35,348 nt of DNA from NCBI GenBank assembly GCA_002359095.1, contig DEQD01000036.1, positions 1 to 35,348 of the forward strand, in the 5' to 3' direction. The translations under genes were made by a program, and so were the position numbers. This stretch comes from Caryophanales bacterium UBA3375. Its GTDB lineage: Bacteria; Bacillota_I; Bacilli_A; UBA3375. Below the pieces are notes generated by a model. That model was not told the origin of the DNA. It saw nothing but the letters and a program-made list of their open reading frames with translations, and ran no database searches. This document shows, piece after piece, positions 1 to 8,425 of the stretch; the stretch's first letter is position 1; every line of letters starts with the position of its first letter.

Positions 1-735
1 CTAAATTTTGGTTACCCATCCAAGAAGAATTTTATAAAATACTTGTACTCCGAATGGGGAGACTATAAAATAGGTGTAAAAATTATTCCTGTAACTCTTT
101 TTTTTTCTGTTTGTTCATTATATCCTTCTCTTTTTTCTGTTAAATCACCTATACAACATCTTAACAATATTACAAATAAAGATTTTTTGGTACCAACAAT
201 TTTTACTTCTCTTGTTTTCTTTGCAACACTGTATGCTCTAGTGTACTTAGTTATTAGTAAAACAGGAAAAATAATCTCAAAACATCCTATATTTACCTAT
301 ATATTAGAATTTTTCTATGGTTTTAATATTTGTACGAGCTATGTGTTTGTAGTTATAGAGTTAATTCCTTATGTAAGTTATAATGATGCTCTAGTTATAT
401 TTTTAGTATTATTGCTTCCAACAATTATAATAATATTGATTTGTTATTATAAATTTACCAACTTTTTTATTAATTTTATGGATGCAAATTTCAATCAAAG
501 AGATAAAGATTGGGAAGGATATAGTTTTGACAATAAATATTTCGAAAATTCCTGGAAATTTGTAATTGCATCGTTAATTGTTTTGGGTATTATAGGTTTT
601 ATAACAAGAATTGAGAAATTAGTACCTATTGTTTTTTGTTATGTTCTTTTTTTAGGTGGAACTTATTTCATGTTAGCATCAATATCTTGTATGATTTATA
701 GTTATAAAGAAAGAAAAGGAAGAGTATCTAATTAA
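1..735 (+). CDS. Partial multi-pass membrane protein (5' end outside window)
   Basis: The frame is open from base 1, so the true start lies upstream. An in-frame TTG at 43 has no ribosome binding site and is not a convincing start. About 244 residues are visible. They contain five or six hydrophobic segments separated by short charged loops, one polar stretch around codons 172-184 (rich in D, N, K and E), and a basic C-terminus (KERKGR). This topology suggests an integral membrane protein, but I recognise no family or catalytic motif. It ends 78 bp before the next lipoprotein gene, which has its own promoter-like site. Being next to a T7SS island it could be a membrane immunity protein for another toxin, but nothing in the sequence proves that. 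Confidence 0.6.
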   Translation, partial: LNFGYPSKKNFIKYLYSEWGDYKIGVKIIPVTLFFSVCSLYPSLFSVKSPIQHLNNITNKDFLVPTIFTSLVFFATLYALVYLVISKTGKIISKHPIFTYILEFFYGFNICTSYVFVVIELIPYVSYNDALVIFLVLLLPTIIIILICYYKFTNFFINFMDANFNQRDKDWEGYSFDNKYFENSWKFVIASLIVLGIIGFITRIEKLVPIVFCYVLFLGGTYFMLASISCMIYSYKERKGRVSN

Positions 736-745
736 ATACCCAAAA

Positions 746-786
<41 letters not shown>

Positions 787-812
787 AAATTGTTGTAAAA
801 AAGGAGAGAAAA

Positions 813-1736
813 ATGAAAAAGAAATTATTTAGTATATTAACAATATTAGTTATTTTATTTTCTGTTTCAGCTTGTGGAAACAATAAATCACAAGATAATG
901 GAACTAAAAAAGGTGGAACTGATAACGTAGAAGAAGCTATTAGTTTTAATTGTAAAAGTATAATTGATGAAGTAAAAGGACAAAATCAATTTGAAGATTA
1001 TTGTGTTGTATCTAACACTTCTAATAAATACATCATTGATTTACCAATAATGACAGTATATACATCTGGAGGAAAAGATACACCTATAGGTGTTATAGAT
1101 TTTGTTGGAATTAATCCAGACAGTAATTCATATGTAAGAACTGAAGCAACTAATGACTGGATTATTGAAGAACACGATAGTCAAAAAGATTTTGACTTTG
1201 GTAGTATTGATGGAATGAGAACAGAAATCTTTAATCCTAAAACTGCACCAGAAATGGTTGTTGAACAATATGAAGATATTTATAATCAGTCAATTGATTC
1301 AGTAAATATAAAAGATTATGCATTTGATGAAATACCAGAAGATACTCTAGGTTATATTACAGCAGATACTCTAGGTTTAGATGTTAATGTTGAAAACATT
1401 AAATTAGTTGATGGTAAATATAGTGGTAAACAATTATCAGGAGATGTTAGTATGACTAACACTACTGATAAAGAATTAACTTATTTCTATCAAGATGATA
1501 TTGTAGCTGGACTTGATGACTCTGGAAAAGTAGAAACAATTTTATGTTTAGAAGAGATTCCAACTAACATGGAAGGTGGAAGTATTGAAGATGAAAGAAA
1601 AATAGTAATCAAACCAGGAGAAACTGTTAAATTCTCTTCACTTCTTTCAGCAATGTCTGCTGATTTAGAAGATGATAAAGAATGTGCTTCATACGTTAAT
1701 TTAACAAATGTTGCAACATATCGTTCTGAATCATAA
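813..1736 (+). CDS. Secreted lipoprotein of unknown function
   Basis: This 307-residue protein begins with a lysine-rich n-region, a hydrophobic core and a lipobox (VSAC, Cys21), so it should be lipidated and anchored on the outer face of the membrane. The mature part starts with a polar Gly/Lys/Asn/Asp linker and is acidic. Its C-terminal half (about 190-307) has the alternating pattern of a beta-sandwich, with motifs such as GDVSMTNTTDKELTYF that recall FxLYD/DUF4352-type extracellular domains; that family link is tentative. AAGGAGAG precedes the ATG. It has its own promoter next to a TTA repeat, and the tRNA-Leu promoter lies just after its stop. The role is unknown. Proximity to T7SS genes and the lipoprotein nature make a surface sensor or immunity role possible but unproven. 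Confidence 0.75.
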   Translation: MKKKLFSILTILVILFSVSACGNNKSQDNGTKKGGTDNVEEAISFNCKSIIDEVKGQNQFEDYCVVSNTSNKYIIDLPIMTVYTSGGKDTPIGVIDFVGINPDSNSYVRTEATNDWIIEEHDSQKDFDFGSIDGMRTEIFNPKTAPEMVVEQYEDIYNQSIDSVNIKDYAFDEIPEDTLGYITADTLGLDVNVENIKLVDGKYSGKQLSGDVSMTNTTDKELTYFYQDDIVAGLDDSGKVETILCLEEIPTNMEGGSIEDERKIVIKPGETVKFSSLLSAMSADLEDDKECASYVNLTNVATYRSES

Positions 1737-1744
1737 AAAAGTAG

Positions 1745-1750
1745 TATAAT
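1745..1750 (+). promoter_or_regulatory. -10 box for tRNA-Leu
   Basis: A perfect TATAAT lies 11 bp before the mature tRNA and just after the stop of the lipoprotein gene. The -35 region, inside the preceding coding sequence, is weak. Confidence 0.5.
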
Positions 1751-1761
1751 ATATTTGGTAT

Positions 1762-1846
1762 GTCGCAGTGATGGAATTGGCAGACATGTGAGACTCAAAA
1801 TCTCATGACCTTGGTCGTGTGGGTTCAAGTCCCACCTGCGATACCA
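1762..1846 (+). tRNA. tRNA-Leu (anticodon CAA)
   Basis: An 85-nt class II tRNA reading UUG. The acceptor stem GTCGCAG pairs with CTGCGAT (closing G-U), followed by discriminator A and an encoded CCA. The D arm is typical of Leu (GGAATTGGCAGAC). The anticodon stem TGAGA/TCTCA carries loop CTCAAAA with anticodon CAA. There is a long variable arm (GACC-TT-GGTC). The T arm is GTGGG-TTCAAGT-CCCAC. It is followed by an intrinsic terminator, so it is probably a single-tRNA transcript. Confidence 0.97.
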
Positions 1847-1858
1847 AATATAATTAAT

Positions 1859-1886
1859 AACCAACCTATTTAGGTTGGTTTTTTTA
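1859..1886 (+). terminator. Intrinsic terminator after tRNA-Leu
   Basis: A 9-bp stem AACCAACCT/AGGTTGGTT with loop ATTT is followed by a run of seven T. It isolates the tRNA from the T7SS operon. Confidence 0.9.
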
Positions 1887-1931
1887 TGCGGAATACAAAA
1901 AAACAGTGTTCTCTAAACTTGATAAAATTAC

Positions 1932-1949
1932 GAAATTTTTAAAAATTTC
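1932..1949. promoter_or_regulatory. 18-bp perfect palindrome upstream of T7SS promoter
   Basis: GAAATTTTT followed directly by its reverse complement AAAAATTTC forms an uninterrupted 18-bp palindrome, ending 5 bp before the predicted -35 position. It may be an operator. AT-rich palindromes can arise by chance in such DNA, so this is a candidate only. Confidence 0.4.
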
Positions 1950-1954
1950 CAAAA

Positions 1955-1983
1955 TTTTACTACTACTACTACTATGTTATAAT
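1955..1983 (+). promoter_or_regulatory. T7SS operon promoter with repeat-filled spacer
   Basis: An extended -10 box TGTTATAAT lies at 1975-1983 and a weak -35 (TTTTAC) at 1955-1960, giving a 17-bp spacer. Predicted transcription starts near 1990. The spacer consists mostly of a TAC repeat. This is the only good promoter before the T7SS genes. Confidence 0.65.
1958..1972 (+). repeat. Trinucleotide repeat (TAC)x5 in T7SS promoter spacer
   Basis: Five perfect TAC units occupy the interval between the -35 position and the extended -10 of the T7SS promoter. Loss or gain of a unit would change spacer length by 3 bp. Confidence 0.85.
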
Positions 1984-1989
1984 ATACAT

Positions 1990-2064
1990 GACTAACTTAT
2001 TAAGTAGGCACTTTTGGGGTGTGAGCTGATACTTAATGAACTTAATTTAGTCGGTGATGGAAAT
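1990..2064 (+). promoter_or_regulatory. Structured 5' leader of the T7SS operon, possible RNA switch
   Basis: The predicted RNA begins at an outer stem, GACTAA (1990-1995) with TTAGTC (2047-2052). Inside it, ATTAAGTA (1999-2006) can pair with TACTTAAT (2030-2037). Alternatively, ATTAAGT (1999-2005) can pair with ACTTAAT (2040-2046), which stacks directly on the outer stem. The two pairings exclude each other. The apical part (2007-2029) can form a small GCAC/GTGT stem. The start codon follows 12 nt after the outer stem. It matches no riboswitch class I can name. Confidence 0.4.
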
Positions 2065-2472
2065 ATGAAAAGATTAATAATTATAGTTATGGGGTGTTTA
2101 TTATTTACACCTGTTGTTGCAGATGTAATAGATATTAATTTGATCAACGGTGGTGAAAATAATAACGTCACCCATTTAGTAAAAGAAAAACTGTTTGCTA
2201 ATGATGATAAGATATACAATGATGAAGCAATAATTAATAACTTTAAGTTTACAAATAACGAAGGAATAATTTCTGTAAATTATGAACAGTTATTTAATGA
2301 ATCGAATACTATTAAATATAAGTCTGACAATGTTATTGAAGATAATAGTAGTAATATATTAATATTGTTTTTAGTTGCGTTAATATTAATTTTAGTAGTT
2401 ATCATTATTACTAATAAGTATAACAATAGTAAAAGGAAAGTAGATGAAAATAAAGATTACTATAACGACTAA
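2065..2472 (+). CDS. essA: T7SSb membrane component, EssA-like
   Basis: The likely start is the ATG at 2065, giving 135 residues beginning MKRLIIIVMG. An upstream in-frame TTG at 2014 lies inside the leader structure and lacks a ribosome binding site. The protein has an N-terminal signal-like segment (3-20), a polar extracellular region of about 75 residues, and a C-terminal membrane span (about 96-117) followed by a basic/acidic tail. Signal, short ectodomain and C-terminal span is the architecture of EssA/YueC, a small essential component of the T7SSb core. Sequence identity to known EssA proteins is not obvious by eye, so the call rests on topology, size and position. It overlaps the next gene by 29 bp, indicating translational coupling. 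Confidence 0.6.
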   Translation: MKRLIIIVMGCLLFTPVVADVIDINLINGGENNNVTHLVKEKLFANDDKIYNDEAIINNFKFTNNEGIISVNYEQLFNESNTIKYKSDNVIEDNSSNILILFLVALILILVVIIITNKYNNSKRKVDENKDYYND

Positions 2473-2662
2473 CAAAGATTTAATAATTAGTTTAAATCAA
2501 GAACTAGTTATATCTAAAGCTTTTGATATCTTGGTAGAAAACGGAATTATATCTAATAAAGTTACCCGTATATATTCATCAAGGTTAGAACAAAATATTA
2601 ATCCATTATTAACATTTAAACAAGCTAGAATACAAACGGGGGATAGATTAATATGTCATTAA
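2444..2662 (+). CDS. esaB: EsaB/YukD ubiquitin-like T7SS protein
   Basis: A 72-residue cytosolic protein with the beta-grasp pattern of YukD/EsaB: an N-terminal beta hairpin (KIKITITT), a central helix (KAFDILVENGI) and the family's C-terminal signature, here QARIQTGDRLICH. YukD is required for T7SSb secretion, binds near EssB/EssC and is not a ubiquitin-type modifier. The gene sits inside the expected cluster, overlapping essA upstream and essB downstream by 10 bp. The start is embedded in the end of essA and is the first Met in frame. The length is close to the usual of about 80. Confidence 0.85.
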   Translation: MKIKITITTNKDLIISLNQELVISKAFDILVENGIISNKVTRIYSSRLEQNINPLLTFKQARIQTGDRLICH

Positions 2663-3732
2663 ATAAAATATATGTTAATGCAAATAATATGGTAGTACGT
2701 ACTGACTATGATGTTAGTACTATCAAACAACGAAATGATCATTTATTAGATTGTGAAATTACCTTTGAAGAAGATAAAATAGTATTTAATTGTGATATAG
2801 ATGAGAAGTTTCTATTAAGCAATTATAATTTATCTTTAGAAGAGAAGTATATATTATTACTTAATGTTGCTAAATTAGAAGAGTTAGATAGTTTTCTTAA
2901 TTTTGATTTAAATAAAGATAATTTATATGTTAACTACAATTTTGATGTTAAATTAATAATCCGTGATATTAAAGGTGATACTAATAATTATTCATTTGTT
3001 GATAAGTTTAAGGCTTGTATAGGTACAGTATTGAATAATCAATATACATACGAAGATTATTTAAATGGAGGATTGGATTTGCTTAATAAATCATCATTAA
3101 CATCTAAGTATAATAATCTTAATAATATTGATGATATTAAAGACACACTAATTCAAGACTTACAAGTTGAATCTGATACTAAAAAGTATGAATATTCAGA
3201 TATTAAAAATAGTGTCTATAAACGTAATAAATGGATATTTATAGCTGTTTCTATCTTACTAGTAATTAGTATGGGTTCAGGATTAGTATTAACAAATGAT
3301 TTAAGTAATACTAAAGGTATTAGTGATATTAAAACATATTATATTAATGATGAATATAGTAAAGTAACAGAATATTTATCAAATAAGAATGTTAATAAAT
3401 TATCACAAGATATATTATATATTGGTGCGGTTAGTAGTATTAAGTTAGAAAAAATAGATCAAAGTAGTAAAGATAATATCTTATCACAAATAAATTATAA
3501 TACTGACCCTAACTTATTAAAGTATTGGCTGTATATTGGAATTGGACAATATCAAAAGGCACAAGAAATAGCTTATGAAGTCAATGATAAGAATTATTTA
3601 GCTTACTCTTATTTAAAAGAATTAGAGTATATTAGAACAGATACTAAGTTAACAACAGAAGAAAAAGAAACTAGAGTTAGAGATTTAGAAAATAAAATTG
3701 AAGAATTAGGTTTTCAACTAAATAATAAGTAA
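2653..3732 (+). CDS. essB: EssB/YukC T7SS membrane pseudokinase
   Basis: This 359-residue protein has the EssB architecture. A cytosolic N-terminal pseudokinase-fold domain (about 1-185) is followed by one transmembrane segment (about 192-214) bounded by KRNKW on the cytosolic side. A mostly helical extracellular domain ends with a Lys/Glu-rich helix (about 335-359). EssB dimers stabilise the EssC translocase in T7SSb. It is somewhat shorter than S. aureus EssB or B. subtilis YukC (about 450), mainly at the C-terminus. It overlaps esaB by 10 bp and lies 8 bp before essC. Conserved pseudokinase landmarks such as LLNVAKLEEL (about 74-83) are visible. Position and topology make the call secure. 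Confidence 0.85.
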   Translation: MSLNKIYVNANNMVVRTDYDVSTIKQRNDHLLDCEITFEEDKIVFNCDIDEKFLLSNYNLSLEEKYILLLNVAKLEELDSFLNFDLNKDNLYVNYNFDVKLIIRDIKGDTNNYSFVDKFKACIGTVLNNQYTYEDYLNGGLDLLNKSSLTSKYNNLNNIDDIKDTLIQDLQVESDTKKYEYSDIKNSVYKRNKWIFIAVSILLVISMGSGLVLTNDLSNTKGISDIKTYYINDEYSKVTEYLSNKNVNKLSQDILYIGAVSSIKLEKIDQSSKDNILSQINYNTDPNLLKYWLYIGIGQYQKAQEIAYEVNDKNYLAYSYLKELEYIRTDTKLTTEEKETRVRDLENKIEELGFQLNNK

Positions 3733-3740
3733 AGGAAAAT

Positions 3741-6700
3741 ATGATAAATGTATTGAATTTTACAGAAAATGTCATTAATGAATATGTAATTGAAAAATCA
3801 TTAACTATTAATGATATTTTATTCAAATTCAACAAACAAAATATATTACAATATCAAAATAAATATAATAACTTAATTGATGTGCCTATAAACATGTTAT
3901 TTGAAGAAGATGGTAATTTGTACTTAGTATTAGATAATAAACGATACTACTATGATTGTGTTAATGAATTGACAATGTTTTCTGGTGGAGATATTAAGAT
4001 AAATGGTGTTAATGCAATAATCAAGGACGGAGTGTTAACATTTAAACATAGTGACTATAAGATTTATATTAATAATAATGTTGTTGATATTAATCAGCCT
4101 ATTAATTTATATAATGGAGATACTATAGTAATTGGAGATGTCGTAATCATCTATAATGAAGACAAGATAATTAGTTTAGGTAAACCATTAGCCAATTCTA
4201 ACTTAAAATTTATTGGTGTTAAAAATGAAATTAACTCTAACTATGAAAATAGCCCAAGATTATATAAAAAATTCAATGAAGAGGAAAAAGATATCTTAAC
4301 TCCACCAACTAAAGTTGGTGTTTCTAGAACGACAATTATTAAATTAGTTATTCCGCCGTTAATTGCTATGGTTGGTTCGATAGCCATGGTTATTTTAACT
4401 AAAAGAACTACGATGTTGATTGTTGGTGGATTAACAACGACATTAACATTAGCTTATTCAATTACTTCTTTTATTCACGAGAAAAAAGAAGCTAAAAGAT
4501 TAACATATGAACGTCAAGAAGCATATAGTAAATATTTATTAAGAACCAGAAAAGAGTGTGAAGAACTATATCTAAATGAAAAAGATGTTTATAATTATAA
4601 CTTCCCTGATCAATCACAATTAGCATACATGATTATGAATGATAATCCTCGTTTATATGAACGAGACACAATTGATGAGGACTTCTTATATGTATCAGTA
4701 GGTTATAGCGATAAAGATCCTCATTATGAATTAAAATATATGTTTGATGAATTCGAGGGTGTTAAAGATGATTTATCAATGGAAGGTAAGAAAGTATATG
4801 ATAAATATACAACGATAAATAACGTACAAAATGCCATCGATTTAAAACAATCTCATGTTGGGATAATTGGTGATGAACAATTAGTTCAAGATGAGGTTAA
4901 ACGTTTAATTTTAGAGTTATCATTTTTCCATTCATATCATAATGTAAAAATGATAATGTTAACAACCCAATCAAATAAAGAAGAGTTTAAATTTTTAGAT
5001 TGGTTACCACATTTTTGTTTAGATGAATACAATTTAAGAACTAATATTAGTAATGAAAAATTAAAAGAACAAGTATTTTCAACAATGTATCAAATCTTAA
5101 AACAAAGAGATTTAGAATTAACTGAAAAGAGAGAAGAAGCTAAGTTTTATCCTCATTATATTATCTTTGTAGATAATTATAAATTAATTATGAATCATCC
5201 AATTATGGAGTATTTATCTAAAGGAACAGAGTTAGGGTGTACGTTAGTAATTAGTGCTAGACAATATCCTGATTTAATTGCTAGTGTAAAAACGATAGTT
5301 AACGTTAGAGATAAATATAATGCAGTATTAGTTGCTGAAAATGGAATAGAATTAAATTACCAATTACGACGTGATACTAGTGATGTTGACTATGATATGT
5401 TATCAAGACATATAGCGATTAAAGATCATAAGTTAGGTGTTACTAATAGTATTCCAGATATCGTAACTTTCCTAGAAATGTTTAATGCTACAGAAGTAAG
5501 TGAATTAGATATTAAGTCTCGTTGGCAAAAAGCTAACATTCATAAAAATATGGCGGTACCGTTAGGTAAAAGTACTGAAAATGATTTAGTGTATCTAAAT
5601 TTACATGAAAAAGCACATGGACCACATGGACTAGTAGCAGGAACAACTGGTAGTGGTAAGAGTGAAATTATCCAAAGTTATATTCTTAGTTTAGTAGTTA
5701 ATTTCTCTCCATATGATGTTGGTTTCTTATTAATCGACTTTAAAGGTGGAGGGATGGCAAATTTATTTAAAGATTTACCACACCTAATTGGAACGATAAC
5801 TAACTTAGATGGTGCAGAAAGTATGCGTGCTTTAGCTAGTATTAAATCTGAGTTAGCAAGACGTCAACGTATCTTTAATGAACATGATGTTAATAATATT
5901 AATTTATATCATCAGTTATTTAAAGAAGGTCAAGCAAAAGAACCGATGCCTCACTTATTTATCATTAGTGATGAGTTTGCCGAACTGAAGAAGGAACAAC
6001 CTGAATTCATGAAAGAGTTAGTAAGTGTGGCTCGTATTGGTCGTACATTAGGTGTACACCTAATATTAGCAACACAAAAACCAACAGGTGTAGTTGATGA
6101 TCAAATTTGGTCTAACTCTAAATTTAAGTTAGCACTTAAAGTGCAAGACGAATCTGATAGTAAAGAAATATTAAAAACACCAGATGCTGCATATATTACC
6201 AAAACTGGTCGTGCATACTTACAAGTTGGTAATAATGAGATTTATGAGTTATTCCAATCTGCTTGGAGTGGTGCTAAATATAATCATCAACAGTTTGATG
6301 AAGATGAAGTAGATGATTACATCTATTTAATCAACGATTTAGGTCAAGAACAGTTAATTAATGATGATTTAAGTGATACTGTTAAAAACAGTAAAGCAAT
6401 TACGGAATTAGATGCTGTAATCGGTGAAGTTAAATCTGTTCATGAACAAGGTAATTATCAAGAAATTGTCAAAGCTTGGTTACCAAGTTTAAGATCTAAA
6501 ATCATCAATCCAGCGTTTGATAATTATGTACCTAGTGATTTAGCAACTATTGATAAAGTGGATGTTAAGATTAATATAGGATTAATTGATATTCCAGATA
6601 AACAGTTACAAGAAGTATATGCACCTAATTTTGCTGAAGAAAACAATTTAGCAATCTTTGGTTCTAGTGGTTATGGTAAGACATTTAGTATGGCTAATAT

Positions 6701-8087
6701 TATTATGGATCTAGCCATAAAAAATAATCCTGAGTTATTATACTTTTATGTATTAGATTTCGGTAATTCTGGATTAATTAGTTTCAAATCACTTGTTCAT
6801 GTTGCTGATTATATCTCATTTAATAATATCGAGAAATTACCTAAGTTTATTAATATCATCAATAAAGAGATGGAAAAAAGAAAAGAATTACTGTTTATGG
6901 AAGGTGTACAAAATGTAGATGTTTATGAGCAAGAAACTGGTGAGAAGTTACCACGAATTATGATTGCTATTGATAATTATGATGTTGCTCGTGAAGTGGA
7001 TGCGCAAGTTCCTGGATTTATTGAGATAGTAAGTCGTGATGGAGCAAGTCTAGGTATTAGTTTAATCATTACAGCTACTAAGGTTGGTATGATTAAGGCA
7101 GTGGCGTTAAATAACATTAAAAATAGATTCTCGCATTATATGCTTGATGAATCGGATTTACGTTCTGCTATTGGTAGAACTGAATATAACATTAATAGTA
7201 AACAAAAAGGTCGTGCATTAGTTAAGGTAGATAATGTATATCAAATGCAAGTATATACACCGGTAGAATTTGATGATTTAATCAGTTTTAATAACAATAT
7301 TAAATTATTAATTAATCAAATTAATGAAAAATATACTGGTAAGAGACCAAGACCGATCCCAAGTATTCCGCAACACTTTACTAGTAACTTATTAGAGAAC
7401 TATGATTATTGGGATGAAGAAGTAACTAGTCCAGTAATTGGGGTAACACCAACGGACTTATTACAATTAGGAATTGGAGCTTTACCTAATTTATTCCCAA
7501 TTATTGGTCCAAGTAAGAGTGGTAAAACTAATGTGTTAAAATTACTTATTAGCCAAACTAATAATCCATATGTATTTGATTCATCATCGTTAGCGTTATC
7601 AGAGTTTAGAGATAAAGACTGTCGTTATGTTAATTCCGTTGAAGGTTTTAATGAGTTTACTAAAGTGTTAGAAAACTTAGTAACAACTAGAATGGAAGAG
7701 GGATCATTAGCGGTAGAAAATGGAGAGTTTATAAATTTAAGTACCTACTTTAATACACTAGAAGAACGAGTAATATTTATTGATGATATTGATGAGTTTA
7801 TTGATGCCTATAATGACCAAACAGATTTATTACAATTACTTAAAGATGCAATCAGTGTTGATGTAAAATTTGTATTTGGGGTAAATTCAATGAATAAGCG
7901 TACTGAGACTAATAAAGATGTTGTTAGTTTTGTTAAATCAACACAAAGTGGAGTTGTATTAGGAAAACAAAAAACATTTACTATTGCAACAATTACTGAT
8001 AAGAATTTACCAAAAATGCCAAATGCGATAGTAATATTAGATGAAGATATGACACGAGTAATTGTACCTGAGTATGTGGAGGAATAA
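3741..8087 (+). CDS. essC: EssC T7SS translocase ATPase
   Basis: This is the motor of the T7SSb. The 1448-residue length is typical of EssC. The N-terminal roughly 190 residues are beta-rich and fit two FHA-like domains. Two membrane spans lie at about 198-245 (IPPLIAMVGSIAMVIL, then LIVGGLTTTLTLAYSI). Three FtsK/SpoIIIE-type ATPase domains follow. D1 has Walker A GTTGSGKS (about 633-641) and Walker B LFIISDEFAEL. D2 has Walker A GSSGYGKT (about 973-981) with Walker B-like IMIAIDNYD. D3 has GPSKSGKT (about 1255-1262) and VIFIDDIDEF. D1 also has the substrate-binding landmark DFKGGGMANLF. A Shine-Dalgarno AAAGGAAA precedes the ATG. The stop overlaps the next start by one base. The C-terminal domain of EssC usually varies with the effector set. 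Confidence 0.97.
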   Translation: MINVLNFTENVINEYVIEKSLTINDILFKFNKQNILQYQNKYNNLIDVPINMLFEEDGNLYLVLDNKRYYYDCVNELTMFSGGDIKINGVNAIIKDGVLTFKHSDYKIYINNNVVDINQPINLYNGDTIVIGDVVIIYNEDKIISLGKPLANSNLKFIGVKNEINSNYENSPRLYKKFNEEEKDILTPPTKVGVSRTTIIKLVIPPLIAMVGSIAMVILTKRTTMLIVGGLTTTLTLAYSITSFIHEKKEAKRLTYERQEAYSKYLLRTRKECEELYLNEKDVYNYNFPDQSQLAYMIMNDNPRLYERDTIDEDFLYVSVGYSDKDPHYELKYMFDEFEGVKDDLSMEGKKVYDKYTTINNVQNAIDLKQSHVGIIGDEQLVQDEVKRLILELSFFHSYHNVKMIMLTTQSNKEEFKFLDWLPHFCLDEYNLRTNISNEKLKEQVFSTMYQILKQRDLELTEKREEAKFYPHYIIFVDNYKLIMNHPIMEYLSKGTELGCTLVISARQYPDLIASVKTIVNVRDKYNAVLVAENGIELNYQLRRDTSDVDYDMLSRHIAIKDHKLGVTNSIPDIVTFLEMFNATEVSELDIKSRWQKANIHKNMAVPLGKSTENDLVYLNLHEKAHGPHGLVAGTTGSGKSEIIQSYILSLVVNFSPYDVGFLLIDFKGGGMANLFKDLPHLIGTITNLDGAESMRALASIKSELARRQRIFNEHDVNNINLYHQLFKEGQAKEPMPHLFIISDEFAELKKEQPEFMKELVSVARIGRTLGVHLILATQKPTGVVDDQIWSNSKFKLALKVQDESDSKEILKTPDAAYITKTGRAYLQVGNNEIYELFQSAWSGAKYNHQQFDEDEVDDYIYLINDLGQEQLINDDLSDTVKNSKAITELDAVIGEVKSVHEQGNYQEIVKAWLPSLRSKIINPAFDNYVPSDLATIDKVDVKINIGLIDIPDKQLQEVYAPNFAEENNLAIFGSSGYGKTFSMANIIMDLAIKNNPELLYFYVLDFGNSGLISFKSLVHVADYISFNNIEKLPKFINIINKEMEKRKELLFMEGVQNVDVYEQETGEKLPRIMIAIDNYDVAREVDAQVPGFIEIVSRDGASLGISLIITATKVGMIKAVALNNIKNRFSHYMLDESDLRSAIGRTEYNINSKQKGRALVKVDNVYQMQVYTPVEFDDLISFNNNIKLLINQINEKYTGKRPRPIPSIPQHFTSNLLENYDYWDEEVTSPVIGVTPTDLLQLGIGALPNLFPIIGPSKSGKTNVLKLLISQTNNPYVFDSSSLALSEFRDKDCRYVNSVEGFNEFTKVLENLVTTRMEEGSLAVENGEFINLSTYFNTLEERVIFIDDIDEFIDAYNDQTDLLQLLKDAISVDVKFVFGVNSMNKRTETNKDVVSFVKSTQSGVVLGKQKTFTIATITDKNLPKMPNAIVILDEDMTRVIVPEYVEE

Positions 8088-8422
8088 TGGAAAAGATGGA
8101 TATATTACCAGTAGGAACAGTTGTTCAATTAAGAAATGATCCAAAAACGTATATGATTATTGGAAGAGGAGTAATGATCAATGAACCTGAAGAGGCAATG
8201 GCTGACTACTCAGCATGTATGGTTCCTGAGGGTCTAATTCAAGATAATATTTTATATTTTGATCATGGAGTGATTGAAAAAGTAATTCAATTAGGATGGT
8301 TTTCTCCTGATGAAAAAGAAATGGTAGAATACTTAAATTCTCGTTTTAGAGAGTATAAAGGAAAACGAATTAAAGCAATAAATATCAAAGATTTATTAAA
8401 AGATGAAGAATTGGAGTGGTAA
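8087..8422 (+). CDS. DUF4176 family T7SS-associated protein
   Basis: A 111-residue soluble protein with the DUF4176 pattern: LPVGTVVQLRNDPKTYMIIGRG at the start, a DYSACMVPEGL core and FDHGVIEKVIQLGWFSPDE. This family is found almost only in Bacillota T7SS loci and around LXG toxins. Its exact role is unknown. It starts at the last base of the essC stop, so it is co-translated, and esaA follows 3 bp after its stop. The position inside the core operon suggests a service role for the machine rather than for one toxin. Confidence 0.8.
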   Translation: MEKMDILPVGTVVQLRNDPKTYMIIGRGVMINEPEEAMADYSACMVPEGLIQDNILYFDHGVIEKVIQLGWFSPDEKEMVEYLNSRFREYKGKRIKAINIKDLLKDEELEW

Positions 8423-8425
8423 TAA

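Noticed and set aside
1490..1864. Minus-strand reading frame of 124 codons
   Set aside because: It lies antisense to the lipoprotein gene and tRNA-Leu. Its start region (RRWDLNPHDQG type) is the well-known false protein read from the reverse of a tRNA-Leu.
2014..2064. TTG start giving an EssA-like protein 17 residues longer
   Set aside because: It begins inside the leader structure without a binding site and would put polar residues before the signal-like segment. The ATG at 2065 gives a normal signal.
2016..2064. Resemblance of the T7SS leader to a TPP (THI-box) riboswitch
   Set aside because: GGGGTG, TGAGCTGATA and TGAACTTAAT look like parts of one, but CUGAGA, the CCC partner and the GCGUAGGGAA segment are not intact and the P4/P5 arm is missing. 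Thiamine control of a T7SS is also implausible.
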